Notes under the pieces: generated by a model
What the model was told of the DNA's origin: nothing
Database searches by the model: none
What the model saw: the letters and a program-made list of their open reading frames with translations, nothing else
Shown here: positions 42,772-50,973 of the stretch, piece by piece
How the letters are laid out: every line of letters begins with the position of its first letter
Position numbering within the stretch: the stretch's first letter is position 1
Assembly: GCA_046723735.1 (NCBI GenBank)
Contig: JBKOVB010000114.1
Coordinates: forward strand, 10,619-74,618
Reading direction: 5' to 3'
Source: RYN-111 sp046723735
GTDB lineage: Bacteria; Actinomycetota; Actinomycetes; Mycobacteriales; SCTD01
DNA length: 64,000 bases
Made by a program: the position numbers and the translations under genes

Positions 42772-43400
42772 GAGCAGCACGGCAACCGGTCGTGGGGCGC
42801 GCGGGCATGCCGGGCGACGTGCGCGACCGCCTCGACGCGCGAGTGCGCCCCCAGCTTGTCGAGGATGGACTGCACGTAGCTCCGTGCGGTCGACTGCGTG
42901 ATGCCGAGCTCGCGGGCGATGCCCTCGGTCGACCGAGCGGCGACCAGCAGGGCGAGCACCTCGGACTCCCGGGCGGTCAGGAAGCGCAGCCGCCAAGCAC
43001 CGTCTGCGAGCGGCTCCTGTGCCGATGGCGTCAGCTCGAGGGGCACTGGCGCCCCGTGCACCGCCGCGAGCAACCCTTCCAGGGAGTCGGTGCGAGGCAC
43101 CACCTGGTGGGCACCCGCCTCGAGCGCGGCACGTCGCTGCTCCCCGTCGTCGGCCGTGGACAGGCAGACGACGAGGGTCTGCGGCCAGGCCCGCCGTACC
43201 CGCCGGACCACCGCCAGCGCGGCAGCGACGTCCGAGCGCAGGCTGATGACCAGCAGGTGCGCCGCCCTGTCGGCGAGGCACGCGGCGACGTCGGCCGCGC
43301 GCGTGACGACGCTGACCTCGCACAGCCCCTCCCGGCGCAGCGCGAGCCCCAACGACTGGCCGAACATGAGCTGCTCGTCGCAGACCAAGGCGCTCTCCAT
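42768..43400 (-). CDS. LuxR/NarL-type regulator with an Asp-less receiver domain (first of pair)
   Basis: 210 residues. The receiver-like part begins SALVCDEQLMFGQSLGLALRREG. At the phospho-acceptor strand it reads AHLLVISLRSD, with Ser for Asp, and the distal Lys is replaced by Arg (QVVPRTDSL). The HTH LTARESEVLALLVAARSTEGIARELGITQSTARSYVQSILDKLG is intact. A GGGGGAG ribosome binding site directly precedes the ATG. The gene overlaps the second regulator by 4 bases, so both proteins are made together and may heterodimerise. A CTGATACGT motif lies 41 bases upstream. Confidence 0.88.
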   Translation of the reverse strand: MESALVCDEQLMFGQSLGLALRREGLCEVSVVTRAADVAACLADRAAHLLVISLRSDVAAALAVVRRVRRAWPQTLVVCLSTADDGEQRRAALEAGAHQVVPRTDSLEGLLAAVHGAPVPLELTPSAQEPLADGAWRLRFLTARESEVLALLVAARSTEGIARELGITQSTARSYVQSILDKLGAHSRVEAVAHVARHARAPHDRLPCCS

Positions 43401-43440
43401 GGCTCCCCCTCTCGCCCTGACGAGGCCGGGGGAGCGGGGA

Positions 43441-43452
43441 CTGATACGTCAG
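43441..43452 (+). promoter_or_regulatory. CTGATACGT motif, copy 1 (regulator pair / GT2 divergent gap)
   Basis: CTGATACGTCAG, with CTGA/TCAG ends, lies in the 141-base gap between the regulator pair and the GT2 gene. Copies of CTGATACGT recur upstream of the beta-helix gene and in the flippase/ATP-grasp gap, all within the same locus. Confidence 0.5.
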
Positions 43453-43541
43453 CCTCCTGCGTTCGTCCTAGTCCTCTTGCAGGCTCTGCCCGAGGTGGTG
43501 CCGATGTCACGGTGGGCGAGAGCCACGTCACGGGAGGGCCG

Positions 43542-44573
43542 ATGGCACGACCGCTCGAGCCCGCGGACGGGCGCGTCTCCGTCATGATGCCCCTACGGCA
43601 GGAGGGGCCGGAGCTGCACCGGGTGCTGGAGGCGGTCACAGGTCAGGACTGCCCGGCGCTCGACCGGATCGTGGTCGCCGTCGGTCCGAGCCAGGACGGG
43701 ACGGACGAGGTCGTCCGGGCCTGGGCCGCCCGCGACCCGCGGCTGCTGGTCTTGGACAACCCCGAGGGCATCGTGAGCACCGGCCTCAACCGGGCGCTGG
43801 AGGCGGTCACGAGCCGTTACGTCGTGCGGATCGACGGTCACTGCCTGGTGCCCCGGAACTACGTGGGTCACCTGCTGCGGACGGCTGAGCGGACGGGCGC
43901 CACCTGCACGGGTCCGCGCCTGCGCACGGTGGGTTCGGGCACGATGCAGCGCGCCATCGCGGCCGCGATGAGCTCGCGGTTCGGCGTCGGCGGCTCCCGC
44001 TTCCGGACCGCCACGCGCTCCGGCTTCGTCGACACCGTGGCCTTCGGGCTCTACGAGCGCGACCTGTTGGTGCAGCTGGGCGGGTTCCGGCCCGAGCTGG
44101 TGCGCAACCAGGACGACGAGCTCAACGCGCGCCTGCGCCGGGCCGGTGGGACCGTGTACCTGGACGCCGACGTGTGCGTCGACTACTACCCCCGCCGCCG
44201 GCTCCGGGCGCTGTGGCGTCAGTACTACGAGTACGGGTACTGGCGCACCGTCAGCGCTCGGTCGTTCGGGGACCGGCTCGGCCCGCGGCAGCTCGCGCCT
44301 GGCGCCTTCGTCGCCGGGCTGGTGGGAGGTCTCGCGGTCACTCTCGCGGGGCAGCCGCTGCCCCTGCTCGTGGCCGTCGTCGCGTACGGCGGGGTGCTGG
44401 CCCTGCTCGTGATGCAGACCCTGCGTCGCACCTCGGACCCCGCCGTGGCGCTGCTCAGCGCCCCGGCAGGCGCCGTGCTGCACGTGTCGTACGGCTGTGG
44501 CCTGTGGCGTTCGCTGCTGCGGCCCGGGATGCTGCGCCCGGCGCGTTCGCCGCAGCAGCAGGCAGGCGGATGA
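43542..44573 (+). CDS. GT2-family glycosyltransferase (ExoA-like)
   Basis: 343 residues. GT-A domain: VSVMMPLRQEGPELHRVLEAVTGQD, then the metal-binding RIDGHCLVP, and the acceptor region GGFRPELVRNQDDELNARLRRAG. Two or three membrane helices close the protein. Resembles succinoglycan-type ExoA transferases that extend lipid-linked repeat units. ATG 43542 has a GGGAGGG site. The stop overlaps the polymerase gene start (ATGA), so the two are an operon. Confidence 0.9.
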   Translation: MARPLEPADGRVSVMMPLRQEGPELHRVLEAVTGQDCPALDRIVVAVGPSQDGTDEVVRAWAARDPRLLVLDNPEGIVSTGLNRALEAVTSRYVVRIDGHCLVPRNYVGHLLRTAERTGATCTGPRLRTVGSGTMQRAIAAAMSSRFGVGGSRFRTATRSGFVDTVAFGLYERDLLVQLGGFRPELVRNQDDELNARLRRAGGTVYLDADVCVDYYPRRRLRALWRQYYEYGYWRTVSARSFGDRLGPRQLAPGAFVAGLVGGLAVTLAGQPLPLLVAVVAYGGVLALLVMQTLRRTSDPAVALLSAPAGAVLHVSYGCGLWRSLLRPGMLRPARSPQQQAGG

Positions 44574-45967
44574 CCGTGCTCCTGCAGGCCGCCAAGCCCC
44601 CGCCCCCCGCCCCTCCCGACGCGCGGCGCTCGCCGGCGTGGCCGCTGGTGCTTGTCCCCCTGCTCGTCGTCCCCCTCGGCTGCCTTGCGTTGCTCGTGTG
44701 GCTGCCCGAGATGGGCGGGGTGCGCCTCGCCAGCGCGGTGTTCCTCCTGGTCGCCGTGCTCGTCCTGCTCGTGCGGCCGCGAGGCCTTCTGTCAGCACGC
44801 ACGTGGGTGGTCGGCTACCTCGTCCTGCAGTTCCCCGTCCGCGCGCTGTTCCTGCTCACCGCTCCCAAGGAGAGACCGCCCATCTACGCCGAGGTGTCGC
44901 CCGGCGTGGGTCTCGAGCCGGCGTTGGTCACGGCCCTGCTCGAGTCGATCTTGGGCCTGGCGGTGCTCGGGGCCGTCTACGTCCTGGGGCACCAGTACTG
45001 GCGCCCGCCGACTCGTCCGTCGATGCACGTGGCGCTGCGGTGGCAGAGGGCGTACCTGCTGCTGCTCGTCGGGGCGTTCATGCTGCCGATCGAGCTCACC
45101 GCCGGCAGCGGCTCGAGCGGTGCGTTCATCATCAGCCTCCCTGGGCTCGCGGCCTCGGGGGCGGCCGCGGTCGTCTGCTTCGCCTTCGTGCAGTCACCCG
45201 GCCGCTGGTGGCCGATCTTCCTGCTCGCGGTCGCCTACACCGCGGCCAGGGTCACCCTGCTCTCGTCGAAGATGGCGCTGCTCGCGGGCCTGCTCGCCGC
45301 GGTCCTCAGCCTGGTCGGCCGGCTGCAGCGGCGACGGGGACGGCTGCCGGTCGTGCGCGGCACGATCGTGGTGCTCGTCTGCCTGGCCACGGCGTCGTAC
45401 ATCTTCGCCGTGGGCAGCGGCCGCAGCCACGGGCGTGGCGTCGCCGACTCGGTCGGGCAAGGGGCGCAGGCCGCGGTGTCCCGCAGCTACGGGGTGGACG
45501 CCGTGGTGGCCACGAACGAGCACCTCGCCAGGGGGGCGCGGCCGTTGTACGGCCAGAGCTTCGTCGAGATCGTCTACTCCTGGGTGCCACGCGCGTTCTG
45601 GCCGGACAAGCCGAGGTCGTTCTCCATCCGGTACGGCGAGGACGTGTTCTCCTTCACCCAGGGCGTCGGCCGGGAGTTCTTCGCGCCCAGCTACTCCGGG
45701 GAGTGGCTGCTGAACTTCGGGGTGCCCGGGCTCGTCCTGGGCTGGATGTTGTTCGGCCTTGCGCTGGCCCGGGTGGACGCGCTCGCCTCGATACCCCACC
45801 GGATGCTGTGGCTCGCGTCGCTGGTGCACCTCGTCGAGGGGTCGGTGGTGGCCCAGTTCTGGTTGGCGGCGCCGTTCATCGTGGGCGGGTACTGGGTGCT
45901 GCGCCGTGACGCAGTCGTCCCGGACGCCCTGCGGCTGGCGCCGGTGCCGCTGGAGGCGACCGCTTAG
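44570..45967 (+). CDS. Wzy-like polysaccharide polymerase
   Basis: 465 residues with about ten to twelve hydrophobic helices and a large extracytoplasmic loop near residues 290-375 (YGQSFVEIVYSWVPRAFWPDKPRSF then GREFFAPSYSGEWLLNFG). The W-P-R-x-x-W-P-D-K-P motif is common in O-antigen and EPS polymerases. It would join repeat units on the outer face of the membrane. Coupled to the GT2 gene; the stop overlaps that of the convergent dehydrogenase by 4 bases. Confidence 0.85.
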   Translation: MTVLLQAAKPPPPAPPDARRSPAWPLVLVPLLVVPLGCLALLVWLPEMGGVRLASAVFLLVAVLVLLVRPRGLLSARTWVVGYLVLQFPVRALFLLTAPKERPPIYAEVSPGVGLEPALVTALLESILGLAVLGAVYVLGHQYWRPPTRPSMHVALRWQRAYLLLLVGAFMLPIELTAGSGSSGAFIISLPGLAASGAAAVVCFAFVQSPGRWWPIFLLAVAYTAARVTLLSSKMALLAGLLAAVLSLVGRLQRRRGRLPVVRGTIVVLVCLATASYIFAVGSGRSHGRGVADSVGQGAQAAVSRSYGVDAVVATNEHLARGARPLYGQSFVEIVYSWVPRAFWPDKPRSFSIRYGEDVFSFTQGVGREFFAPSYSGEWLLNFGVPGLVLGWMLFGLALARVDALASIPHRMLWLASLVHLVEGSVVAQFWLAAPFIVGGYWVLRRDAVVPDALRLAPVPLEATA

Positions 45968-47229
45968 AGCGTCTCGACGTTGTCGCCTTTCATGCGGTTC
46001 CGCGCGTCGAAGACGTAACGGGCGTGCGCCGTGACGAGGTCGTAGTCGAAGCAGTCGTGGTCGGTCACGAGGACCACGGCGTCTGCGGCCCGCACCTCGT
46101 CCACGGTGAGGTCGACCCGCGTCACGTGCGACGGCACCTGCGCGTCGTGCAGGTGCGGGTCGCAGGCGCGCACCTCGGCCCCCAGCGCCCGCAGCCGCTC
46201 GGCGACGACCGCCCCCGGTGCCTCGCGCGCGTCACCCGTGTTCCTCTTGTACGACAGGCCGAGGAGCAGGACCCGTGCCCCGTTCAGCGCCTGCTGGCGC
46301 CGGTTGAGGCCGAGCATGACGCGGCGCACCACGTGGTCGGGCATGTGGTCGTTGACGTCGTTGGCGAGCTCCACGAACCGGAACGGGTGGCCGAGGCTCT
46401 GGCGCACGCTCCACGACAGGTAGCTCGGGTCGATGGGCAGGCAGTGGCCCCCGACCCCCGGACCAGGGGTGAACGGCATGAAGCCGAAGGGCTTCGTCGC
46501 CGCGGCCTCGATCGCGGCCCAGATGTCGATCCGGAGGTCCGCCGCGAACATGGCCAGCTCGTTGACCAGCGCGATGTTCACGTGCCGGAACGTGTTCTCC
46601 AGCAGCTTGGCGAGCTCCGCCTCGCGGGTCGACGGGACGGCCACGGTGCGGCTGACGATGCGTTCGTAGAACGCGCGCACACGCTCGAGCGACAGGTGGT
46701 CGATCCCTGAGATGATCTTCGGCGTGTTCTCGAGGCGCCACGTCGTGTTCCCCGGGTCGATCCGCTCGGGGCTGTAGCCGAGGTAGAAGTCGGTCCCCGC
46801 GCGCAGCCCGCTGCCGTCCTCGAGGATCGGCCCCACGACCTCCTCCGTCGTGCCGGGGTACGTCGTGGACTCCAGCACCACCAGGGCTCCGGGTCGCAGG
46901 TAGGGCGCCAGCGTGCGGGTGGCGTGCTCCACGAACGACAGGTCGGGGGCGCCATCCGCGAGCGGGGTGGGCACGGTGACCACGGCGGTGTCGAAGTCCG
47001 CGCACACCTGCGCGTCGTTCCCGGCGACGAGGCGCCCCGTGGCCAGGCAGGCGGCCAGCACCTCGTCGGGGATGTCCTCGACGTAGGAACACCCGGCGTT
47101 CAGGGCGTCGACCCGCGACTGCTGCACCTCGTAGCCGCCGACGAGGAACCCCGCCTGCGTGGCGCGTACGGCGAGGGGCAGACCCACGTAGCCGAGGCCG
47201 ACCACGACGACCTTCTGGGGAGCTGTCAC
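45964..47229 (-). CDS. Nucleotide-sugar dehydrogenase (UDP-glucose / UDP-HexNAc 6-dehydrogenase)
   Basis: 421 residues. NAD-binding VVVVGLGYVGLPLAVRATQAG, substrate loops LESTTYPGTTEEVV and GYSPERIDPGN, catalytic Cys in GPGVGGHCLPIDPSYLSW, and the C-terminal domain with LGLSYKRNTGDAREAP. It oxidises C6 of a UDP-sugar to a uronic acid, so the EPS is likely acidic. UDP-glucose versus UDP-ManNAc specificity cannot be told; the sequence pattern leans to the WecC-type group. GTG 47229 overlaps the upstream GT stop. Confidence 0.92.
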   Translation of the reverse strand: MTAPQKVVVVGLGYVGLPLAVRATQAGFLVGGYEVQQSRVDALNAGCSYVEDIPDEVLAACLATGRLVAGNDAQVCADFDTAVVTVPTPLADGAPDLSFVEHATRTLAPYLRPGALVVLESTTYPGTTEEVVGPILEDGSGLRAGTDFYLGYSPERIDPGNTTWRLENTPKIISGIDHLSLERVRAFYERIVSRTVAVPSTREAELAKLLENTFRHVNIALVNELAMFAADLRIDIWAAIEAAATKPFGFMPFTPGPGVGGHCLPIDPSYLSWSVRQSLGHPFRFVELANDVNDHMPDHVVRRVMLGLNRRQQALNGARVLLLGLSYKRNTGDAREAPGAVVAERLRALGAEVRACDPHLHDAQVPSHVTRVDLTVDEVRAADAVVLVTDHDCFDYDLVTAHARYVFDARNRMKGDNVETL

Positions 47230-48293
47230 ATCCGGCCTCCCGCCAGATCGGGCCACTGCCAGTCGGGGTGCTCGCCTGTCGCCAGGGCCAGCACCCGGCG
47301 GCGCCAGGCCGGCAACGCGAACTCCTCTGCAAACTTCGTCGTGTCCGCGCGGGCGGTGTCGCTCACGTGCAGCCGCCAGGCTGCCTCCGCCACCGCGCCG
47401 GGCGTGGCCCCGGCGGCCAGGAGCACGCCGGTGCGCCCGTCCACGATGCTGAAGCCGCTCCCGCCGCACTCGAGCACGACGGCGGGGCACCCGTGGGTCG
47501 CCGCCTCGAGCACCACCAGGCCCAGACCCTCGAACTCGCCCGCTTCAGTGCGGGGCAGGAACAGCAGCACGTCCGCGTCGGCGTACAGCCGCTGCTTCAC
47601 CTCCTCCGGCACACCGCCGTGGATGGCGACCTTGAGCCCCGGCCGCGTGACGCCTGCGGCCCGGGCGCACAGCCGTGCCAGGTCTGGACCGGGTCCGACG
47701 ACGTCGAGCCTTGTGGGGATGCTGGTCGCCAGCTCCCGTGCCGCCTCGATCGCCAGGTCGTGCCCCTTGCGAGGGACCGCGCGGCCGACCGACAGCAGTC
47801 GCACCTCGCCGTCCGGACGGGAGCGGCTCGTGACGCCGCGCGCAGGGGAGATGGGAGGGCCGACCAGCTCCGCCCGCGGGCGCAGGTCCGGCGGCAGCAG
47901 CTGCACCGCCAGCGGGCTGACGGCGAGCAAGGCTGCGGCCTCGTGGAGGATCCGGTCCCGTGCCCGTCGCTGGAGGGACCCGGCATCGCGCGTCAGCTCC
48001 GCGCCGTGCAGCCAGAGCAGGCCCTCCTTCAGCACGCCGGGATGCCGCACCCCTACGAGGGTGTGCGTCTTCCACGTGAGCGACATCCAGGAGCCGTGCG
48101 GCCGCGGGGAGCGCACGACGCCCCCCAGCCCGACGTGCAGCCTCGCCGGGCCTCCCGCGTCCATGAGTGCGGCATGAACCTGCCGGGCCACGCCCTCCAC
48201 GCCCCCGATGTACGCGGACGGGCTGAACACCTGCACCGGGGCCCGCTGAGTGCCAACGGTGGCGTGCACGTGGCGTGGGGCCGTCGACGTCAC
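47226..48293 (-). CDS. GT4-family glycosyltransferase
   Basis: 355 residues from GTG 48293, which overlaps the deacetylase stop as GTGA. N-domain VQVFSPSAYIGGVEGVARQVHAAL; C-domain LLSVGRAVPRKGHDLAIEAAREL and the donor site EAGEFEGLGLVVLEAATHGCPAVVLECGGS. Middle gene of a tight minus-strand operon: deacetylase, GT4, dehydrogenase. Adds a sugar to the repeat unit; specificity unknown. Confidence 0.9.
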   Translation of the reverse strand: MTSTAPRHVHATVGTQRAPVQVFSPSAYIGGVEGVARQVHAALMDAGGPARLHVGLGGVVRSPRPHGSWMSLTWKTHTLVGVRHPGVLKEGLLWLHGAELTRDAGSLQRRARDRILHEAAALLAVSPLAVQLLPPDLRPRAELVGPPISPARGVTSRSRPDGEVRLLSVGRAVPRKGHDLAIEAARELATSIPTRLDVVGPGPDLARLCARAAGVTRPGLKVAIHGGVPEEVKQRLYADADVLLFLPRTEAGEFEGLGLVVLEAATHGCPAVVLECGGSGFSIVDGRTGVLLAAGATPGAVAEAAWRLHVSDTARADTTKFAEEFALPAWRRRVLALATGEHPDWQWPDLAGGRM

Positions 48294-49057
48294 TCGTGCA
48301 CCCTGGTCGCCACCGCGGCCATCGCCCACGAGGGGTGGAGCCCACAGCGGTGCAGCTCGAAGGCGGAGTCGCCCGGGAGCACGCGACCGGGCAGCGCGCT
48401 CGCCGCGCTGCGGTAGCCGGCCTCGGCGACCAGCTCCAGGTCGCGCGGCGTGTAGTCGACGCCCGGGAGCCCGTAGGGCAACGAGAAGTCCAGGATCGGC
48501 ATGCCGAGGCGTGCCTCGAGCTCTGCCTTCGAGTCCCGCACCTCCTGGCGGGCAGTGCGCAGGTCCAGGGCGGCAAGGCGGGCGTGCGTGAGGCTGTGGG
48601 AGCCGAGGTGCATGCCATGGTCGGCCAGCCGCGTGCAGTCGCTCCAGGTGAGCTTGTCCTTGCTCTTGCCGGCCACCACCTGGCCGGTGGTGATGAAGAA
48701 CGACGCCGGCACGTTGAGCTCCTGCAGCAGCGACAGAACCTCGCCCACCCACTCCTTGTGGCCGTCGTCAAAGGTGAGGCAGAAGCGTGGACCACCGAGC
48801 GGGTCGTGCGAGGTGGTCGAGTCGAGCGTCTCGTCCCACGTGACGAACCGTCCACGGTCGAGCATCGCCTGGATCTGCCGCCGCAGGCCTGACGGGTCGT
48901 CCACGCCGTGGTACAGAAGGACGAAGATGCCTCCCGTGGTCTCGGGCAGCCGATGCCGCAGCCCGGCAGGGGCGAGGATGAACGACTGGAGGCGTGGTCG
49001 GGCCCGCAACCAGGCCCGGGTGCGCGGGAGAGCTCCACCCGCGAGGTACGCATTCAT
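48290..49057 (-). CDS. Polysaccharide deacetylase (NodB/CE4 family)
   Basis: 255 residues from ATG 49057. The NodB motifs are FCLTFDDGHKEW (catalytic and metal Asp) and GMHLGSHSLTHARL (metal His), followed by LPYGLPGVDYTPRDLELVAEAGYR. Family members remove N-acetyl groups from amino sugars or modify EPS. There is no signal peptide, so it may act in the cytoplasm on lipid-linked intermediates. First gene of the minus-strand operon. Confidence 0.9.
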   Translation of the reverse strand: MNAYLAGGALPRTRAWLRARPRLQSFILAPAGLRHRLPETTGGIFVLLYHGVDDPSGLRRQIQAMLDRGRFVTWDETLDSTTSHDPLGGPRFCLTFDDGHKEWVGEVLSLLQELNVPASFFITTGQVVAGKSKDKLTWSDCTRLADHGMHLGSHSLTHARLAALDLRTARQEVRDSKAELEARLGMPILDFSLPYGLPGVDYTPRDLELVAEAGYRSAASALPGRVLPGDSAFELHRCGLHPSWAMAAVATRVHE

Positions 49058-49232
49058 GAACGGATGCTTACCGGGGGAGGCGATCCGCGGAGCCTGCACG
49101 CGAACTAGTGCTCGTTGAGCCGGGTCCCGTACCGCCGCGTGTATCACGGGGGCGAACCGTGCGCTCTTGTCGAGAGCCGCATGCTTCGGCGCGCGTCACA
49201 GACGGTTGCTTTTGGTTCGCGAGAGGGACGAC

Positions 49233-49940
49233 ATGGCGCCTGATGCCGAGGTCCGCATGATCCGGCGACATGCCCCGCTCGTCGTGGCGTGCCTCGTGGC
49301 AGGGGCGTTGACGGCCGCTCTGCTCTCGGCGCGCACGCCGCGTGAGTACCAGTCCGATGTCGGCCTGTTCGTGTCCGCCACACGCTCCGCCACCTCGGGC
49401 GGGGTCTACGACCGGGCGCGCTTCGCCCAGGAGCGTGTGAAGTCCTACGTCCCGCTCGTGACGAGCCCGTCGGTGATGAGCGCGGTGATCAAGGACCTCG
49501 AGCTCGGCACCACACCGGAGCGGCTGGCCCAGCAGCTCTCGGTCACGGCGTCGCCCGACACCGTCCTGCTCCGCATCGTCGCGACTGATCGCTCAGCGGC
49601 CACCGCCCGCGACATCGCCAACGCGACGGCGGAGGAGTTCGCGCACTTCGCGGTGGCGCTTGAGGGGCGGGACGGGTCCGTGCCGTCGGTTCAGCTGCGG
49701 ATCACCAAGCCGGCCGAGCTCAACCGCACCCCCGTACGCCCCCGCACCGCGTACAACCTGGCCCTGGGCGTGTTCTTCGGCCTCCTCATGGGGCTCGGCC
49801 TTGCCGCGCTGCGAGAGCGGTGGAGCCCGACCCCTGCGACCACACCCGAGCCGCAGGACGAGCCGGCGGCAAGCGCCTGGCCGCCCCACTCCGTCATCGA
49901 GCCGCACGTGGCTCGCCGAGCGTCCCACCGGCCGAGCTGA
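49233..49940 (+). CDS. Wzz/CapA-like chain-length determinant protein
   Basis: 235 residues. A first helix near residues 14-33 (APLVVACLVAGALTAALLSA), a periplasmic-side domain with YQSDVGLFVSATRS, and a second helix YNLALGVFFGLLMGLGLAAL preceded by the Pro-rich RTPVRPRT typical of Wzz proteins. No tyrosine-kinase domain is fused. Probably sets EPS chain length with the Wzy protein. ATG 49233 follows GAGAGGGAC. Separated from the deacetylase operon by a divergent gap. Confidence 0.85.
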   Translation: MAPDAEVRMIRRHAPLVVACLVAGALTAALLSARTPREYQSDVGLFVSATRSATSGGVYDRARFAQERVKSYVPLVTSPSVMSAVIKDLELGTTPERLAQQLSVTASPDTVLLRIVATDRSAATARDIANATAEEFAHFAVALEGRDGSVPSVQLRITKPAELNRTPVRPRTAYNLALGVFFGLLMGLGLAALRERWSPTPATTPEPQDEPAASAWPPHSVIEPHVARRASHRPS

Positions 49941-49982
49941 CCAGCCGGGGTCGACCAGCCGTCGACGGATCGAAGGAGGACC

Positions 49983-50969
49983 ATGGGGCAGACGGCCGGA
50001 AGAGTGCTGGTGGTCGGCCCCTCGAAGGTCGGCGACATGGCGTGGTTCCTCGCCCTGGCCTACCGACGGCTGGGATGGCAGGTCTCGTTGCTCGACGACC
50101 GGGCATACGTCAGCCGAGGGATCCCGGGAACCGTCGGCAAGGCGCTCTGGATCCTCGAACGGGACCACCGCATCACCCACCGTACGCGCAGCCTCGGTGA
50201 GATCCTGCGGCGACGGGCGCGCGGGTGCGACCACGTGATCACGGTGAAGGGCGAGTACTTCAACCCGGAGGACGTCGCCGCGGTTTCCGCCTCCGTGCCG
50301 TTCGTGAACTGGCACCCGGACCACCCGGTGCTGGACCAGGCGTACGTCTGCATCCCGCACTACACCGCTTTCTGCCCGAAGGACAGCTGGAGCACGCAAC
50401 GGCTGCGGGCCATGGGGTTTCTCAACGTCACGACCCTGCCGCACGCCTCTGACCCGCAGGTGCTCTACGGCCGTCGCGAGGAGCCGGCGGAGCCGTCCTG
50501 CTCCGTGGTCGCTGGCATGTACCCCTACCGGCGGCACTGGGTGGAGCAGGCGCGCGCCCTCGGCCTGCGTGTCGAGATGTGGGGCAGCACGTTGGGTGAG
50601 GAGCTGCCTGCTGTGACGGCCCGGGCCAAGCAGGCCGTCGGGCCGGAACAGGGCAGGGCGCTGCGGACCGGCTGCTTCACGTTGAACACGCACGCACCCA
50701 AGGACGTGGCGGGCGGCAACCAGCGGGTCTTCGACGCCGCCGCCGCGGGTGCACCCCAGCTCACCGAGCGCCTTCCCGAGAGCCTGCGGCACTTCGAGCC
50801 GGACACGGAGATCGCGGTCTTCGAGGACCGTGAAGAGTTCGAGAGCCAGGTGAAGGAGCTTGTGGCGAGCCCCGCGCTGCGGGACCGCCTCGCCCGCAAC
50901 AGCCACGAACGGCTGCGCGCGGAGCACACCTACGAGCACCGCATACACACCATCCTCGGCCTGCTGTGA
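49983..50969 (+). CDS. CgeB-like glycosyltransferase
   Basis: 328 residues with an excellent GAAGGAGGACC ribosome binding site. Residues 1-150 contain VLVVGPSKVGDMAWFLALAYRRLG and FVNWHPDHPVLD; the C-terminal half has NTHAPKDVAGGNQRVFDAAAAGAPQLTE, the hallmark of the CgeB / glycosyl-transferase-1-2 group. Role inferred as sugar transfer in EPS or a glycoconjugate. Followed four bases later by the FemAB-like gene. Confidence 0.8.
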   Translation: MGQTAGRVLVVGPSKVGDMAWFLALAYRRLGWQVSLLDDRAYVSRGIPGTVGKALWILERDHRITHRTRSLGEILRRRARGCDHVITVKGEYFNPEDVAAVSASVPFVNWHPDHPVLDQAYVCIPHYTAFCPKDSWSTQRLRAMGFLNVTTLPHASDPQVLYGRREEPAEPSCSVVAGMYPYRRHWVEQARALGLRVEMWGSTLGEELPAVTARAKQAVGPEQGRALRTGCFTLNTHAPKDVAGGNQRVFDAAAAGAPQLTERLPESLRHFEPDTEIAVFEDREEFESQVKELVASPALRDRLARNSHERLRAEHTYEHRIHTILGLL

Positions 50970-50973
50970 GCGG

